Below are positions 42,867-52,227 of a stretch of 64,000 nucleotides of DNA, piece after piece. How positions within the stretch are numbered: position 1 is the stretch's first letter; each line of letters opens with the position of its first letter. Origin of the DNA: Bacteroidota bacterium (lineage in GTDB: Bacteria > Bacteroidota > Bacteroidia > Flavobacteriales > Weeksellaceae); assembly GCA_023386965.1 (NCBI GenBank), contig JAEWIR010000032.1, positions 1-64,000 on the forward strand, written 5' to 3'. A program made the translations under genes and the position numbers. The notes under the pieces are model-generated. The model did no database searches and was not told where the DNA came from. It saw only the letters and a list, made by a program, of their open reading frames with translations.

Positions 42867-43907
42867 ATGCGAATTATCAAATTTGGTCTCCTTGTTATCG
42901 TTCTGATTCTGGGTATCTATGCCGCCGTGATGTATTACTTTGTTGAAGAAAGTAACAGCTTCAAGGTAGAGAAAGAAATTAATTATCCTGTCGAGAAGGT
43001 TTTTCCGCAGTTTAACCGTCTGCAGAATTTTACGCGCTGGAATGATTACTTTTCCTCGTCCCGGACCATGAGAATTGAATACTACCGGCCTTATGAGGGC
43101 AAGGATGCTGCGATAAGTTTCAAAGATGAAGCAAATGACAGGAGTGGTGAGCTGTTCATCAGGTATCACAACCCGGAACGCACCCTGCGCATGCAGGTTT
43201 TTGAGGGCAAAGAAAGCAATCCCACACTTATCGACATAAAATTCATCAGATCAGGGCCGCAAAAAACACGCATCATCTGGAACATCCATACGCCCAAACA
43301 GAAACTGTTCACGCGGATCACCAACCTGTGGACAGAAGATGAATTCACAGAAAATCTGAACAGAAGCATGGCCAACCTCAATGGTTTGCTGAGCAACAAG
43401 GTGGAGAAGGATGAGCTGATCAGCAGTATAAAATATGACAGCCTGATGGTGGAACAGCAGGAGGGCCAGCTTTTACTGGGAATTAATGTTTCGTCCTCCG
43501 GCAGCAAAGATGCGCTTTTCCGCAATATTGTGCTCAACCACAACAAAATATATAATTTTGTGCTGAATGACCTGGATAAACGTGACGATGAGTTTGGATA
43601 TGCGGTTCTGATTACCGACGCCGATAATTTCAAAGACAAGGACATCTCTTATTTCCTGGGCATTCCACTTTCAAAAAGAGTAGGCATCTCGGACAACAGC
43701 TTTTCTTTCAGAACCCTTAACGAAACCTTGTCTTATGTAATTTATTACGAAGGTTCTTACAGCGGACGCGTGCGTGCCATACAAAAGCTGCTTCAGAACG
43801 CAAAAACAGAAAATGTCCGTCACGGAGATCTTCAGCAGGTGTTTTTGGAGATTCCCGAAACGGAAAATAACGTACGGATGAAGCTGATTTTACCAGTATT
43901 CAGGTAG
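42867..43907 (+). CDS. Membrane-anchored SRPBCC-domain protein
   Basis: 346 residues from ATG 42867 (MRIIKFGLLVIVLILG); an in-frame ATG 12 codons upstream lies before the -7 element. One N-terminal membrane helix (about 3-25) is followed by an SRPBCC-type domain (SFKVEKEINYPVEKVFPQFN ... NFTRWNDYF, residues ~30-185) and a second domain (~190-346) resembling GyrI/AraC-effector-binding folds in strand order. No catalytic motif. It probably binds a hydrophobic ligand at the cytoplasmic membrane. It is a single gene between the glycogen operon and sucA. Confidence 0.65.
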   Translation: MRIIKFGLLVIVLILGIYAAVMYYFVEESNSFKVEKEINYPVEKVFPQFNRLQNFTRWNDYFSSSRTMRIEYYRPYEGKDAAISFKDEANDRSGELFIRYHNPERTLRMQVFEGKESNPTLIDIKFIRSGPQKTRIIWNIHTPKQKLFTRITNLWTEDEFTENLNRSMANLNGLLSNKVEKDELISSIKYDSLMVEQQEGQLLLGINVSSSGSKDALFRNIVLNHNKIYNFVLNDLDKRDDEFGYAVLITDADNFKDKDISYFLGIPLSKRVGISDNSFSFRTLNETLSYVIYYEGSYSGRVRAIQKLLQNAKTENVRHGDLQQVFLEIPETENNVRMKLILPVFR

Positions 43908-43946
43908 CAAACGAAGGTATACCGCCACGATAGATAAATTTGATTG

Positions 43947-43973
43947 AAAGCGGTTTACAACTCGCTTTTTTTT
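43947..43973 (+). terminator. Terminator upstream of sucA
   Basis: 6-bp stem AAAGCG / CGCTTT (43947-43952, 43963-43968) leading into eight Ts; ends transcription of the SRPBCC gene. Confidence 0.65.
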
Positions 43974-43975
43974 AT

Positions 43976-43983
43976 TAAATTTG
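43976..43983 (+). promoter_or_regulatory. Promoter -7 element of sucAB
   Basis: TAAATTTG matches TAnnTTTG, right after the upstream terminator. The leader would be ~42 nt. Confidence 0.5.
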
Positions 43984-44028
43984 ACGTTTATATTTTACTA
44001 TAAACACTAACACAGATTTACTGTCATA

Positions 44029-46830
44029 ATGGATAAATTTTCATTCCTGAACGCTGCTCATTCGCAGTTAATTGAAGACCTGTACCAACAATATTTAAAA
44101 TATCCCGATTCTGTAGAACCCTCCTGGAAATCCTTTTTTCAGGGCTTTGATTTCGCGCTTGAGAACTATGCGGATGAAGAAGCAGGTATGGAGCAGGCAG
44201 CGCCGGCAAGTGCAGCAGCAGTTTCCGGCGGAATTACCGGTACAGAAATCCCCGAAGACATCAAAAAGGAGTTTAAGGTCCTGAATCTGATTGAAGCTTA
44301 CAGGCACCGTGGACATCTCTTTACCAATACCAATCCGGTACGCGAAAGAAGACATTATGAGCCAACTCTCGATATTGAAAACTTCGGACTTACACAGGCA
44401 GATCTGAACGTAAAATTCAATTCGGCTGCCGAGACAGGACTCAGCGGCGCGGCTACACTGCAGCAGATCATAGACCATCTGCGGAAAATATACTGCGAAT
44501 CGATCGGTGTGGAGTATATGCACATCAATAATGAGGAGGAGAAGAAGTTTATCCGCGAATGGCTTCAGGTGAATGAAAATCATGCGCAGCTTACTGCGGA
44601 AGAGAAAACCGAGATCCTTCACAAACTTAACCAGGCTGTAGCTTTTGAGAATTACCTTCATACCAAATTTGTAGGTCAGAAAAGATTCTCACTGGAAGGG
44701 GGTGAGTCACTGATCCCGGCGCTGGACCAGCTCATCAGCCGGTCTTCCCAGTTAGGTGTGGACGAAGTGGTACTTGGTATGGCACACCGTGGCCGTCTGA
44801 ATGTACTGACGAATATATTCGGTAAGTCTTACAAGCAGATTTTCTCCGAGTTCGAAGGTAAAGAATTTGAGGAAGATGTATTCTCCGGTGACGTGAAGTA
44901 TCACCTCGGATCATCCAAAAAAGTGAAGACTGCTTCCGGCGAGGAAGTTTCCATCAACCTTACACCCAACCCTTCTCACCTGGAAACGGTTGCGGCTTTG
45001 GTTGAAGGCATCTGCCGCGCCAAAGTAGACGATAAATACAAAGATTACAAAAAAGTTCTGCCCATCGTTATCCATGGCGACGGTGCTATTGCCGGACAGG
45101 GAATCGTTTATGAGATTGCCCAGATGATGACGCTGGAAGGATACAAAACCGGCGGAACGGTTCACATAGTGGTGAACAACCAGGTTTCCTTTACCACAAA
45201 CTATCTGGATGCACGTTCATCTACCTACTGTACAGATATTGCCAAAGTAACCGAATCTCCGGTAATGCACATCAATGCGGACGATGTGGAAGCCGTAGTT
45301 CATGCGATGCGCTTTGCGGCTGACTTCCGTGCGCAGTTTGGAAAAGATGTGTACATAGACCTGTTGGGTTACAGAAAATATGGTCATAACGAAGGCGATG
45401 AACCCCGTTTTACACAGCCTAACCTGTATAAATCCATTTCCAAGCATCCTAATCCAAGGGAAATCTATAAGGCTGAACTTAAAAAGGAAAATATCGTTTC
45501 CGATGAGGTGCTGAAGAAAATGGAAACTGAATTCAAGGCACTACTTGATGAGGATTTTGATGCATCCAAGGAAATTGAAAGAAATACCATGGACATCTTT
45601 ATGGAAGACGACTGGAAATCCTTCCCGCTTTGTCCGAGAGGCGGAATGCAGAATTCGGTGGATACGACTTATGACCTGGGTCAGCTGAAGGAACTGGCGG
45701 TTAAAATGTCAACACTTCCGTCCGACAAGAAATTCATCAACAAAATTACCCGTCTTTACGAAACACGTAAGAAGATGATTGAAGCCAACTCCCTGGACTG
45801 GGCGCTGGGTGAGTGGCTTGCCTATGCCACGCTTCTTACAGAAGGTAATAACGTACGGATCTCCGGTGAGGATGTGGAAAGAGGTACCTTCTCCCACCGT
45901 CACGCCGTAGTGAAAACGGAAGATACTGAGGAAGAATTTATCCCGCTGAAACATATTTCTGACAGCAGATTTGACGTATTTAACTCACACCTTTCCGAGT
46001 ACGCTGTTTTAGGTTTTGATTACGGTTATGCCATGGCCTCTCCAAATACACTGACGATTTGGGAAGCCCAGTTTGGTGACTTCGTTAATGGTGCGCAGAT
46101 TATTGTGGACCAATATCTGGCTGCCGCCGAGGAAAAATGGAAAATCCAGAATGGTCTTGTGATGCTTCTGCCACACGGATCCGAAGGTCAGGGTGCCGAG
46201 CACTCTTCGGCGCGTTTGGAGCGTTTTCTTACCCTTTGTGCCAATGAAAATATGATCGTAGCCAACTGTACGACACCTGCCAATTATTTCCACCTGCTTA
46301 GGAGACAGCTGAAATTCAATTTCCGTAAACCTCTGGTAGTAATGACGCCAAAGTCGCTGCTCAGACATCCACGCGTTGTGTCGCCACTGGAAGATCTTGC
46401 ACAGGGAGGTTTCCAGCCCGTTCTGGATGATGCCCAGGCCGACGCTTCAAAAGTGGAAAAACTGGTGCTTTGTACGGGTAAGCTTTATTATGAACTTCTG
46501 GCCAAGAAAGAAGAATTGGCCTGTGAGAATATAGCACTTGTAAGACTGGAGCAGCTTTATCCGCTGCAACAGGATAAGGTGGAAGAAATCCTGGCAAAAT
46601 ACAGTAACCGCAAACAACTGATCTGGGCTCAGGAAGAGCCCGAAAACATGGGTGCCTGGACGTATATTTTAAGGAATTTCCGCGAACAGGGAATTGAGGT
46701 TATTGCGCCGGTTCCAAGCGGTACACCAGCACCGGGAAGTCACAAAATGTTCGAAAGAAATCAAAATACAATTATAAACAGGGTTTTTGACCGTAAGGAC
46801 GAACCTGCAAAGAGACCGGTAACTGCCTAA
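44029..46830 (+). CDS. sucA: 2-oxoglutarate dehydrogenase E1 component SucA
   Basis: 933 residues. The thiamine-diphosphate E1 decarboxylase of the TCA-cycle 2-oxoglutarate dehydrogenase complex. The N-terminal E2-binding segment is FLNAAHSQLIEDLYQQYLKYPDSV. Next come EAYRHRGHLFTNTNPV, the LGMAHRGRLNVL and HGDGAIAGQGIVYE (GDG ThDP motif) signatures, NNQVSFTT, RKYGHNEGDEP, and the transketolase-like C-terminal half with LPHGSEGQGAEHSSAR. sucB follows 30 bp downstream; lipoamide dehydrogenase is not in the window. Confidence 0.97.
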   Translation: MDKFSFLNAAHSQLIEDLYQQYLKYPDSVEPSWKSFFQGFDFALENYADEEAGMEQAAPASAAAVSGGITGTEIPEDIKKEFKVLNLIEAYRHRGHLFTNTNPVRERRHYEPTLDIENFGLTQADLNVKFNSAAETGLSGAATLQQIIDHLRKIYCESIGVEYMHINNEEEKKFIREWLQVNENHAQLTAEEKTEILHKLNQAVAFENYLHTKFVGQKRFSLEGGESLIPALDQLISRSSQLGVDEVVLGMAHRGRLNVLTNIFGKSYKQIFSEFEGKEFEEDVFSGDVKYHLGSSKKVKTASGEEVSINLTPNPSHLETVAALVEGICRAKVDDKYKDYKKVLPIVIHGDGAIAGQGIVYEIAQMMTLEGYKTGGTVHIVVNNQVSFTTNYLDARSSTYCTDIAKVTESPVMHINADDVEAVVHAMRFAADFRAQFGKDVYIDLLGYRKYGHNEGDEPRFTQPNLYKSISKHPNPREIYKAELKKENIVSDEVLKKMETEFKALLDEDFDASKEIERNTMDIFMEDDWKSFPLCPRGGMQNSVDTTYDLGQLKELAVKMSTLPSDKKFINKITRLYETRKKMIEANSLDWALGEWLAYATLLTEGNNVRISGEDVERGTFSHRHAVVKTEDTEEEFIPLKHISDSRFDVFNSHLSEYAVLGFDYGYAMASPNTLTIWEAQFGDFVNGAQIIVDQYLAAAEEKWKIQNGLVMLLPHGSEGQGAEHSSARLERFLTLCANENMIVANCTTPANYFHLLRRQLKFNFRKPLVVMTPKSLLRHPRVVSPLEDLAQGGFQPVLDDAQADASKVEKLVLCTGKLYYELLAKKEELACENIALVRLEQLYPLQQDKVEEILAKYSNRKQLIWAQEEPENMGAWTYILRNFREQGIEVIAPVPSGTPAPGSHKMFERNQNTIINRVFDRKDEPAKRPVTA

Positions 46831-46860
46831 TCGATTTAAAATTTAACAAAAATATCAACG

Positions 46861-48129
46861 ATGTCAATATTAGAAATGAAAGTTCCCTCCCCGGGAGAAT
46901 CCATCACCGAAGTTGAAATTGCAACCTGGTTGGTTCAGGACGGTGATTATGTAGAAAAAGACCAGCCTATTGCAGAAGTAGATTCCGATAAAGCTACATT
47001 GGAACTTCCTGCAGAACAGAGCGGTATTATTACGCTGAAAGCTGAGGAGGGGGAAGTAGTTCAGGTTGGGCAGGTTGTCTGCCTTATTGATGTGGATGCT
47101 GCCAAGCCTTCATCTGACGCGCCGGCTGCTGCAGATAAGACTGCGGAAAATGCTGAAGCACCAAAGGCTGAACAGAAAACCGTTGAAAAACCTGAAATTG
47201 TACAGGAAGCCAAGAAAGAGGAGAAACCTGCTGCTGCATCTTACGCTACAGGAAGCCCGTCTCCGGCAGCAAGGAAAATTCTGGATGAGAAGGGAATCTC
47301 TTCCTCACAGGTTTCAGGTACAGGAAAAGACGGCAGGATCACCAAACAGGATGCAGAAACTGCTGCCGTTCCTGCAATGGGATCGGCCTCATCAACCGGT
47401 GGAAGCCGTGCGGCCAGCAGAACCAAACTTTCTATGCTCAGAAGAAAGCTGGCAGGAAGACTTGTTTCCGTAAAGAATGAAACAGCCATGCTTACTACCT
47501 TCAATGAGGTGGATATGTCTGAAATCTTCAGAATCAGAAAACAATACAAGGACGAATTCAGCCAGAAACACGGCGTAGGTCTGGGCTTTATGTCTTTCTT
47601 CACGAAGGCGGTTACCCGAGCTTTGCAGATGTATCCTGATGTGAATGCTTCAATAGACGGTGATTTCAAGACCAACTATGAATTCTGCGATATTTCAATA
47701 GCGGTTTCCGGTCCGAAAGGTCTTATGGTTCCGGTACTGAGAAATGCGGAGAACATGACCTTCAGAGGTGTTGAAGCCAACATCAAATCATTGGCCGATA
47801 AAGTAAGAGAAGGTGGCATCAGTGTAGACGAAATGACCGGCGGTACTTTTACCATTACCAACGGTGGAGTATTCGGTTCCATGCTAAGTACACCCATCAT
47901 CAATCCTCCCCAGTCTGCGATTCTGGGAATGCATAATATTATCCAGCGTCCGGTAGCTGTAGACGGGCAGGTGGTTATCCGTCCGATGATGTATGTAGCC
48001 ATGTCCTATGACCACAGAATCATTGACGGCAGGGAGTCAGTAGGATTCCTTGTAGCGGTGAAGGAGGGTATAGATAATCCGGTGGAGATCCTGATGAACG
48101 GAGACGAAAGAAAGGCTCTGGAACTTTAA
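46861..48129 (+). CDS. sucB: Dihydrolipoyl succinyltransferase E2 component SucB (OdhB)
   Basis: 422 residues. One lipoyl domain (residues 1-77) with the lipoylated Lys in [13 protein letters not shown], an Ala/Glu/Lys-rich linker, a peripheral-subunit-binding domain ([13 protein letters not shown] ... [12 protein letters not shown]) and the catalytic core with the active-site [17 protein letters not shown]. It transfers the succinyl group from lipoate to CoA. A single lipoyl domain is usual for SucB. A terminator follows, so sucAB is a two-gene operon. Confidence 0.97.
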   Translation: MSILEMKVPSPGESITEVEIATWLVQDGDYVEKDQPIAEVDSDKATLELPAEQSGIITLKAEEGEVVQVGQVVCLIDVDAAKPSSDAPAAADKTAENAEAPKAEQKTVEKPEIVQEAKKEEKPAAASYATGSPSPAARKILDEKGISSSQVSGTGKDGRITKQDAETAAVPAMGSASSTGGSRAASRTKLSMLRRKLAGRLVSVKNETAMLTTFNEVDMSEIFRIRKQYKDEFSQKHGVGLGFMSFFTKAVTRALQMYPDVNASIDGDFKTNYEFCDISIAVSGPKGLMVPVLRNAENMTFRGVEANIKSLADKVREGGISVDEMTGGTFTITNGGVFGSMLSTPIINPPQSAILGMHNIIQRPVAVDGQVVIRPMMYVAMSYDHRIIDGRESVGFLVAVKEGIDNPVEILMNGDERKALEL

Positions 48130-48155
48130 GATATCAGTAAAAACCATTAAATATC

Positions 48156-48185
48156 AAATCCCGCTACCTAAAGGCGGGATTTTTG
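48156..48185 (+). terminator. Terminator of sucAB
   Basis: 9-bp stem AAATCCCGC / GCGGGATTT (48156-48164, 48174-48182) with a 9-nt loop and a following T-run. Confidence 0.85.
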
Positions 48186-48209
48186 TAATATATACTGAAA
48201 GTATTGATC

Positions 48210-48596
48210 ATGTACTCAAAAATTACTTCTGAAATAAAGGTGACCGTACTGCCTGAATATGATGCGAAGAACAGTTTCCCTTCGGATAACCGTTTTGTTT
48301 TCCGATATAATATCACCATTGAAAATCTGAGTCCGCACCCCGTAAAACTCCTCAAAAGACAATGGCTTATTTATGATGTGGGCTTTGGTTTCACCGAGGT
48401 TAACGGAGACGGCGTGATTGGACTGACTCCGGAGATTGGAGTAGGTGAAGAGTTTAAATATTTCTCAAACGTCATGATTCGTTCGGGCGTAGGAAATATG
48501 ACCGGAAGATATTACTGCATCAATACGGAAACGGGGGAAGCCCTTGAAATTGATATTCCGAAATTTAATCTGATGGCGCAGGTACTCAGTAACTAA
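48210..48596 (+). CDS. apaG: ApaG-domain protein
   Basis: 128 residues from ATG 48210. A single ApaG fibronectin-III-like beta-sandwich: RFVFRYNITIENLSPHPVKLLKRQW, VNGDGVIGLTPEIGVGEEF and the C-terminal GNMTGRYYCINTETGEALEIDIPKF. The GxGVVGxxP-like loop and the MxGxY motif are conserved. ApaG is linked genetically to Co2+/Mg2+ efflux and Ap4A metabolism in enterobacteria, but its biochemical role is unresolved. It is convergent with the exonuclease gene, 8 bp apart. Confidence 0.92.
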   Translation: MYSKITSEIKVTVLPEYDAKNSFPSDNRFVFRYNITIENLSPHPVKLLKRQWLIYDVGFGFTEVNGDGVIGLTPEIGVGEEFKYFSNVMIRSGVGNMTGRYYCINTETGEALEIDIPKFNLMAQVLSN

Positions 48597-48604
48597 CCAG
48601 GTGG

Positions 48605-49162
48605 TTACAGAACTTTGATGCTTTTTTTCATCACCTCATGAATTTCATCATTGCGCGTCACCATCAGCTTATTGAATGCAAGCAGCGACAGTTTCGCGCA
48701 TACTTCAGCATCATCGCCGGCGCGGTGATGGTTAAATGAAAGCTGATGCTGCTCGGCTAAACTTTTCAGACCGTAACGCGGCAGATTTTTCCAGGATTTT
48801 TTTGCTAGCGAAATACTGCACAGGTAATTCAGTTTAGGTTTAAAGAAACCATAGTAATCCAGGCAACTCCGTAGAACTCCCGCATCAAACGAGGCATTGT
48901 GCGCAATCATGAGATTACCGTACATCAGATTTTCGGCCTCGTGCCAGATTTCCTCAAAGGTGGGGGCGTCCTGAACATCCTCCGGCGTAATTCCATGTAC
49001 ATCAATATTACGGGGGTGAAACCACGGAAAGCTTGGCGGTTTTATAAGCCAGGTCTGCGTTCTTACAATTTCACCATTTTCTACCACGCTTATGCCCATC
49101 TCACAGGCCGAATTCCTCTCATGAGTTGCCGTTTCAAAATCAATGGCGCAAAAATCTATCAT
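48605..49162 (-). CDS. DnaQ-type 3'-5' exonuclease
   Basis: 185 residues from ATG 49162 (MIDFCAIDFETAT); a longer frame overlapping the upstream hydrolase is rejected. All DEDDh residues are visible: FCAIDFETA (D, E), NLMIAHNASFDAGVL (D) and FNHHRAGDDAEVCAKL (H, D). This matches small epsilon-like or DNA polymerase III-related exonucleases acting in proofreading or repair. It lies 16 bp after the hydrolase gene. Confidence 0.9.
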   Translation of the reverse strand: MIDFCAIDFETATHERNSACEMGISVVENGEIVRTQTWLIKPPSFPWFHPRNIDVHGITPEDVQDAPTFEEIWHEAENLMYGNLMIAHNASFDAGVLRSCLDYYGFFKPKLNYLCSISLAKKSWKNLPRYGLKSLAEQHQLSFNHHRAGDDAEVCAKLSLLAFNKLMVTRNDEIHEVMKKSIKVL

Positions 49163-49178
49163 GTACGGGTTTTTGTTG

Positions 49179-49955
49179 TTATTTTTTTTGCTGAAGAATA
49201 CGTTTAATTTCAGCCTGATATAGGGGCGACCGGTCCAGATCATCATGATGTCCTTCTTCAATTTCAATAAATTTTTTCAACAGGTCAGGCTGTGCAGAGT
49301 TCAGGACGTTGAAAAGTTTTTTCCCGGAACTCAGAGGAACAATATTGTCCTTAGTGCCGTGGAAATGATAAAGTGGTGAAGATATCTGCTTTATATATTT
49401 ATTGGACAGGAAATGATAAGTCATCTTTGGCGATACCCTGTCTGTTACCTTTCCGGGGAGCCAGCGTTTCACTACATCCTGCAAATTGTAAAAAGCGGCT
49501 TCCAGGATCACTGATGCCGGTTGGTTATCCGCAGCCATCTTAACGGCGAAAGCTCCGCCAAGGCTGCGGCCATAAACCAGCGTATTTTCTTCACCATAAA
49601 GGTTTCTAGCATAGTCATACACAAACTGTGCATCCGAATAAAGGATCTTTTCGCTGCGCCTGCCTCTACTTTTGCCGTAACCCCGATAATCCATAACCAC
49701 AACATCATATCCATAATCTGTAAGTTCCTTGGCAATACCTCCCCAGCGGGCCAGGTTGTCAGCATTACCATGGTAATATACTATAACTCCCACAGGGTCT
49801 CCGCTTCTGAAATGAAGGGCATTTATAAGTCCTCCAAATGGTGTATCCCAAAAAAGTTCCTCAAAAGTTACATCAAAACTGTAGGCATGATCCCTTGGCA
49901 ATGTTGAAGGTAGAAAAACGATTTTTTCCTGGAAATATTGAAGGAGCCTGGTCAT
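49179..49955 (-). CDS. Alpha/beta hydrolase
   Basis: 258 residues. The fold resembles BEM46/ABHD13-type hydrolases: oxyanion region VIVYYHGNADNLARW, nucleophile elbow VYGRSLGGAFAVKMA (Ser about residue 126), acid in HFHGTKDNIVPL and His in EGHHDDL. There is a hydrophobic start but no clear signal peptide. Its closest relative in the window is the gene at 51291-52151, which shares the same motifs. Substrate unknown. It follows the CorC/HlyC-type gene by 2 bp. Confidence 0.85.
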   Translation of the reverse strand: MTRLLQYFQEKIVFLPSTLPRDHAYSFDVTFEELFWDTPFGGLINALHFRSGDPVGVIVYYHGNADNLARWGGIAKELTDYGYDVVVMDYRGYGKSRGRRSEKILYSDAQFVYDYARNLYGEENTLVYGRSLGGAFAVKMAADNQPASVILEAAFYNLQDVVKRWLPGKVTDRVSPKMTYHFLSNKYIKQISSPLYHFHGTKDNIVPLSSGKKLFNVLNSAQPDLLKKFIEIEEGHHDDLDRSPLYQAEIKRILQQKK

Positions 49956-49957
49956 TG

Positions 49958-51241
49958 TTATTTCTTGTTCACTCTTGTGATCATAATTTTATCAACCCGC
50001 TGGCCATCCTTGTCAATGATCTCCAGTTCGAGGTCTTCGATCCTGATCCGGTCGCCTACATTTGCAGTTCCATTGTTGGCATTCAGGAACAAACCTACCA
50101 TTGTAGTATAATTGTCACGGTTGTCGAATTCAAAATCAAGGTCAAAATATTTCAGGAATTCCACGATGGGATACTGCCCATCGGCCAGCCATGAGTTTTC
50201 ATCCCTTTCAGTAATCCGGTAATCAAAATTATCAATGGTTACCGTATCGCCCACCAGTGCATCCAACACATCACCCAAGGTAACCATACCTACTGTATTA
50301 CCATATTCGTCAATGACAATTCCATAATGATTTTGCTCTTTTCTGAATATTTCCAGCACTTTATAGGCATAGTAGTTTTCATTCAGGAATACTGGCTGTT
50401 TAAGATAGTGCTCCAGACTGAAGGTTTCCGGATCATCTATCGGAAACAGGTCCCTCAGAAGTACAATACCGATAATATCATCGATATCATTGTCTCTCGT
50501 AACAGGATAAGCTGCATGTTTGTCCTCACGTATGGCTGCTAAAATCTTCTCCAGGCTGTCATCCACATTAAAGAAGGTCATCGCCGTACGGTGGGTAAGC
50601 AAAGTATTGATTTTTCTGTCGCCAAGTTCAAACACCCTCTCCACAATGTTATGTTCAATCTGCTCAATTTCCCCTTCCTGGGCACTTTCTTTTACGATTG
50701 ATTTTATTTCCTCTTCCGTGATAATACTGTCCGAATTGCTCCGGATTCCCAAAAGATTAAGGATAAGGTTGTTGGATGCGCTTAACAACCAAACGAAAGG
50801 GGAAGTTATTTTGGACAGCAGGTCCATAGGTTTTGCCACCATGGTGATGATGCGCTCCGGAAAAGTCATGGCTATGCGCTTAGGCAGTAATTCGCCCAAC
50901 AATATGGACAGGTAGGTGATAAATACGACAATGCCGGTGGTAGCCAAAGGTTTGGAATAGGCTTCCAGGGCAGGGATCCTGGCCAGGAAATTCTGGAAAT
51001 CGGTGGTCAGGTTTTCGCCGGAGTATACACCCAACAGAATTCCGATCAGTGTGATACCGATCTGTACCGTAGAAAGAAATTTAGTAGGATTCTCCGACAG
51101 CTGCAGTGCTTTTTTAGCACCCCCACTTCCCTTTTTGCCTGCATTTTCCAGTTTGAATTTGCGGGATGAAACCAGAGACATCTCAGACATTGAAAATATT
51201 CCGTTCAGGATAACAAGAAGAATAATGATAAGAAGCTCCAT
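49958..51241 (-). CDS. Hemolysin/CorC-family transporter (DUF21-CBS-CorC_HlyC)
   Basis: 427 residues. A DUF21/CNNM membrane domain with four hydrophobic segments (about 1-190, including SEMSLVSSRKFKLE and YLSILLGELLPKRIA), two CBS domains (about 205-330, e.g. AYPVTRDNDIDDIIGIV and YGIVIDEYGNTVGMVTLGDVL), and a C-terminal CorC/HlyC domain (DNRDNYTTMVGLFL). Such proteins transport or sense Mg2+/Co2+, with nucleotide binding by CBS. It is co-transcribed with the hydrolase and exonuclease genes. Confidence 0.93.
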   Translation of the reverse strand: MELLIIILLVILNGIFSMSEMSLVSSRKFKLENAGKKGSGGAKKALQLSENPTKFLSTVQIGITLIGILLGVYSGENLTTDFQNFLARIPALEAYSKPLATTGIVVFITYLSILLGELLPKRIAMTFPERIITMVAKPMDLLSKITSPFVWLLSASNNLILNLLGIRSNSDSIITEEEIKSIVKESAQEGEIEQIEHNIVERVFELGDRKINTLLTHRTAMTFFNVDDSLEKILAAIREDKHAAYPVTRDNDIDDIIGIVLLRDLFPIDDPETFSLEHYLKQPVFLNENYYAYKVLEIFRKEQNHYGIVIDEYGNTVGMVTLGDVLDALVGDTVTIDNFDYRITERDENSWLADGQYPIVEFLKYFDLDFEFDNRDNYTTMVGLFLNANNGTANVGDRIRIEDLELEIIDKDGQRVDKIMITRVNKK

Positions 51242-51259
51242 TCAGCGATTTTTAATATG

Positions 51260-51267
51260 CAAATATA
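51260..51267 (-). promoter_or_regulatory. Promoter -7 element of the CorC/HlyC gene
   Basis: Minus-strand TATATTTG matches TAnnTTTG; the predicted start is ~15 nt before the ATG. Confidence 0.55.
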
Positions 51268-51290
51268 ATTGTTTGAATCTGCTTTGCGGT

Positions 51291-52151
51291 TTATTCTTTC
51301 CTGTGTGAATAGGATAAACTGGTCTTGCCGGCATCAATAAAGACCTTTCTTTCCTCAAAGATCTCTTCCATGACACGGTGATACTCCTCAAACTGATGCA
51401 CATCAATATGTCCGGCGCGCAGGATTACATACAACCGGCTAAGTTCCGGATTGATTTCGGACAGGTCTACGGCGGTACTGATAGGCACCAGACGGTCATC
51501 GCTGCCATGAATAATTTTTATTGGACAGCGCACATTTTTCAAATAGTGGTAGGTGGGTAAATTATAACGGAGAAAAGGTTTGGCGGGCATGAAGGGCAGA
51601 TAGCGCTGAATTGCCCGCTGCAGGGAGTAAATAGGGGAGGTAAGGATCAGCATCCTCGGATTATTCTTAGAGGCCAGACGTGCTGCAAAACCGCTTCCGA
51701 GAGAACGGCCGTAAACGATGATTTTATCTTCAGAATATCTTTTTTTGGCAATATCATAGATAAATTGTGAGTCGCGCTTCATTGATTCCGCGGTGCGGCG
51801 GCCGGTGCTTTTGCCAAAACCACGGTAATCCATCATAATCACCTCATAATTCAGGCGGGTAAAATCGATGGCAAATTTTCCCCATCCCTTGATACTTTTG
51901 GTATTTCCTTTCAGATAGAGTACCACACCTTTGGGTTCTTCCACATGAAAATGAAGATAGCTGATGACAGCCCCCGGTTCAGGTGATACAGACATCTCCT
52001 CCGCATCCAGATGCTCGTAGGCAAACTTGAAATCCGGCGGAAGTTTTTCCGGCTGGAAGAAAAAACGGTGCTGGAAAAGGTAGATGAAGATCCCGAGAGC
52101 CAGAATGGCAACCGTAACAGAGGTAACAATATAATAGACATCAACATTCAT
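51291..52151 (-). CDS. Membrane-anchored alpha/beta hydrolase
   Basis: 286 residues. One N-terminal membrane helix (about 5-27) precedes the same hydrolase fold as in 49179-49955: VVLYLKGNTKSIKGWG, DYRGFGKSTGRRTAES, elbow VYGRSLGSGFAARLA, acid HGSDDRLVPI and His in AGHIDVHQ. The Thr in place of His in the usual HGN oxyanion region (KGNTKS) is a difference from its paralogue. Likely an esterase or lipase at the inner membrane. Substrate unknown. Confidence 0.82.
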   Translation of the reverse strand: MNVDVYYIVTSVTVAILALGIFIYLFQHRFFFQPEKLPPDFKFAYEHLDAEEMSVSPEPGAVISYLHFHVEEPKGVVLYLKGNTKSIKGWGKFAIDFTRLNYEVIMMDYRGFGKSTGRRTAESMKRDSQFIYDIAKKRYSEDKIIVYGRSLGSGFAARLASKNNPRMLILTSPIYSLQRAIQRYLPFMPAKPFLRYNLPTYHYLKNVRCPIKIIHGSDDRLVPISTAVDLSEINPELSRLYVILRAGHIDVHQFEEYHRVMEEIFEERKVFIDAGKTSLSYSHRKE

Positions 52152-52227
52152 AATCCATATAAATGTAGATAAAATATCTGTTCCTTCGCGGGAAAAAATG
52201 TAGTTTCCTACACGTTACGACACCGGA

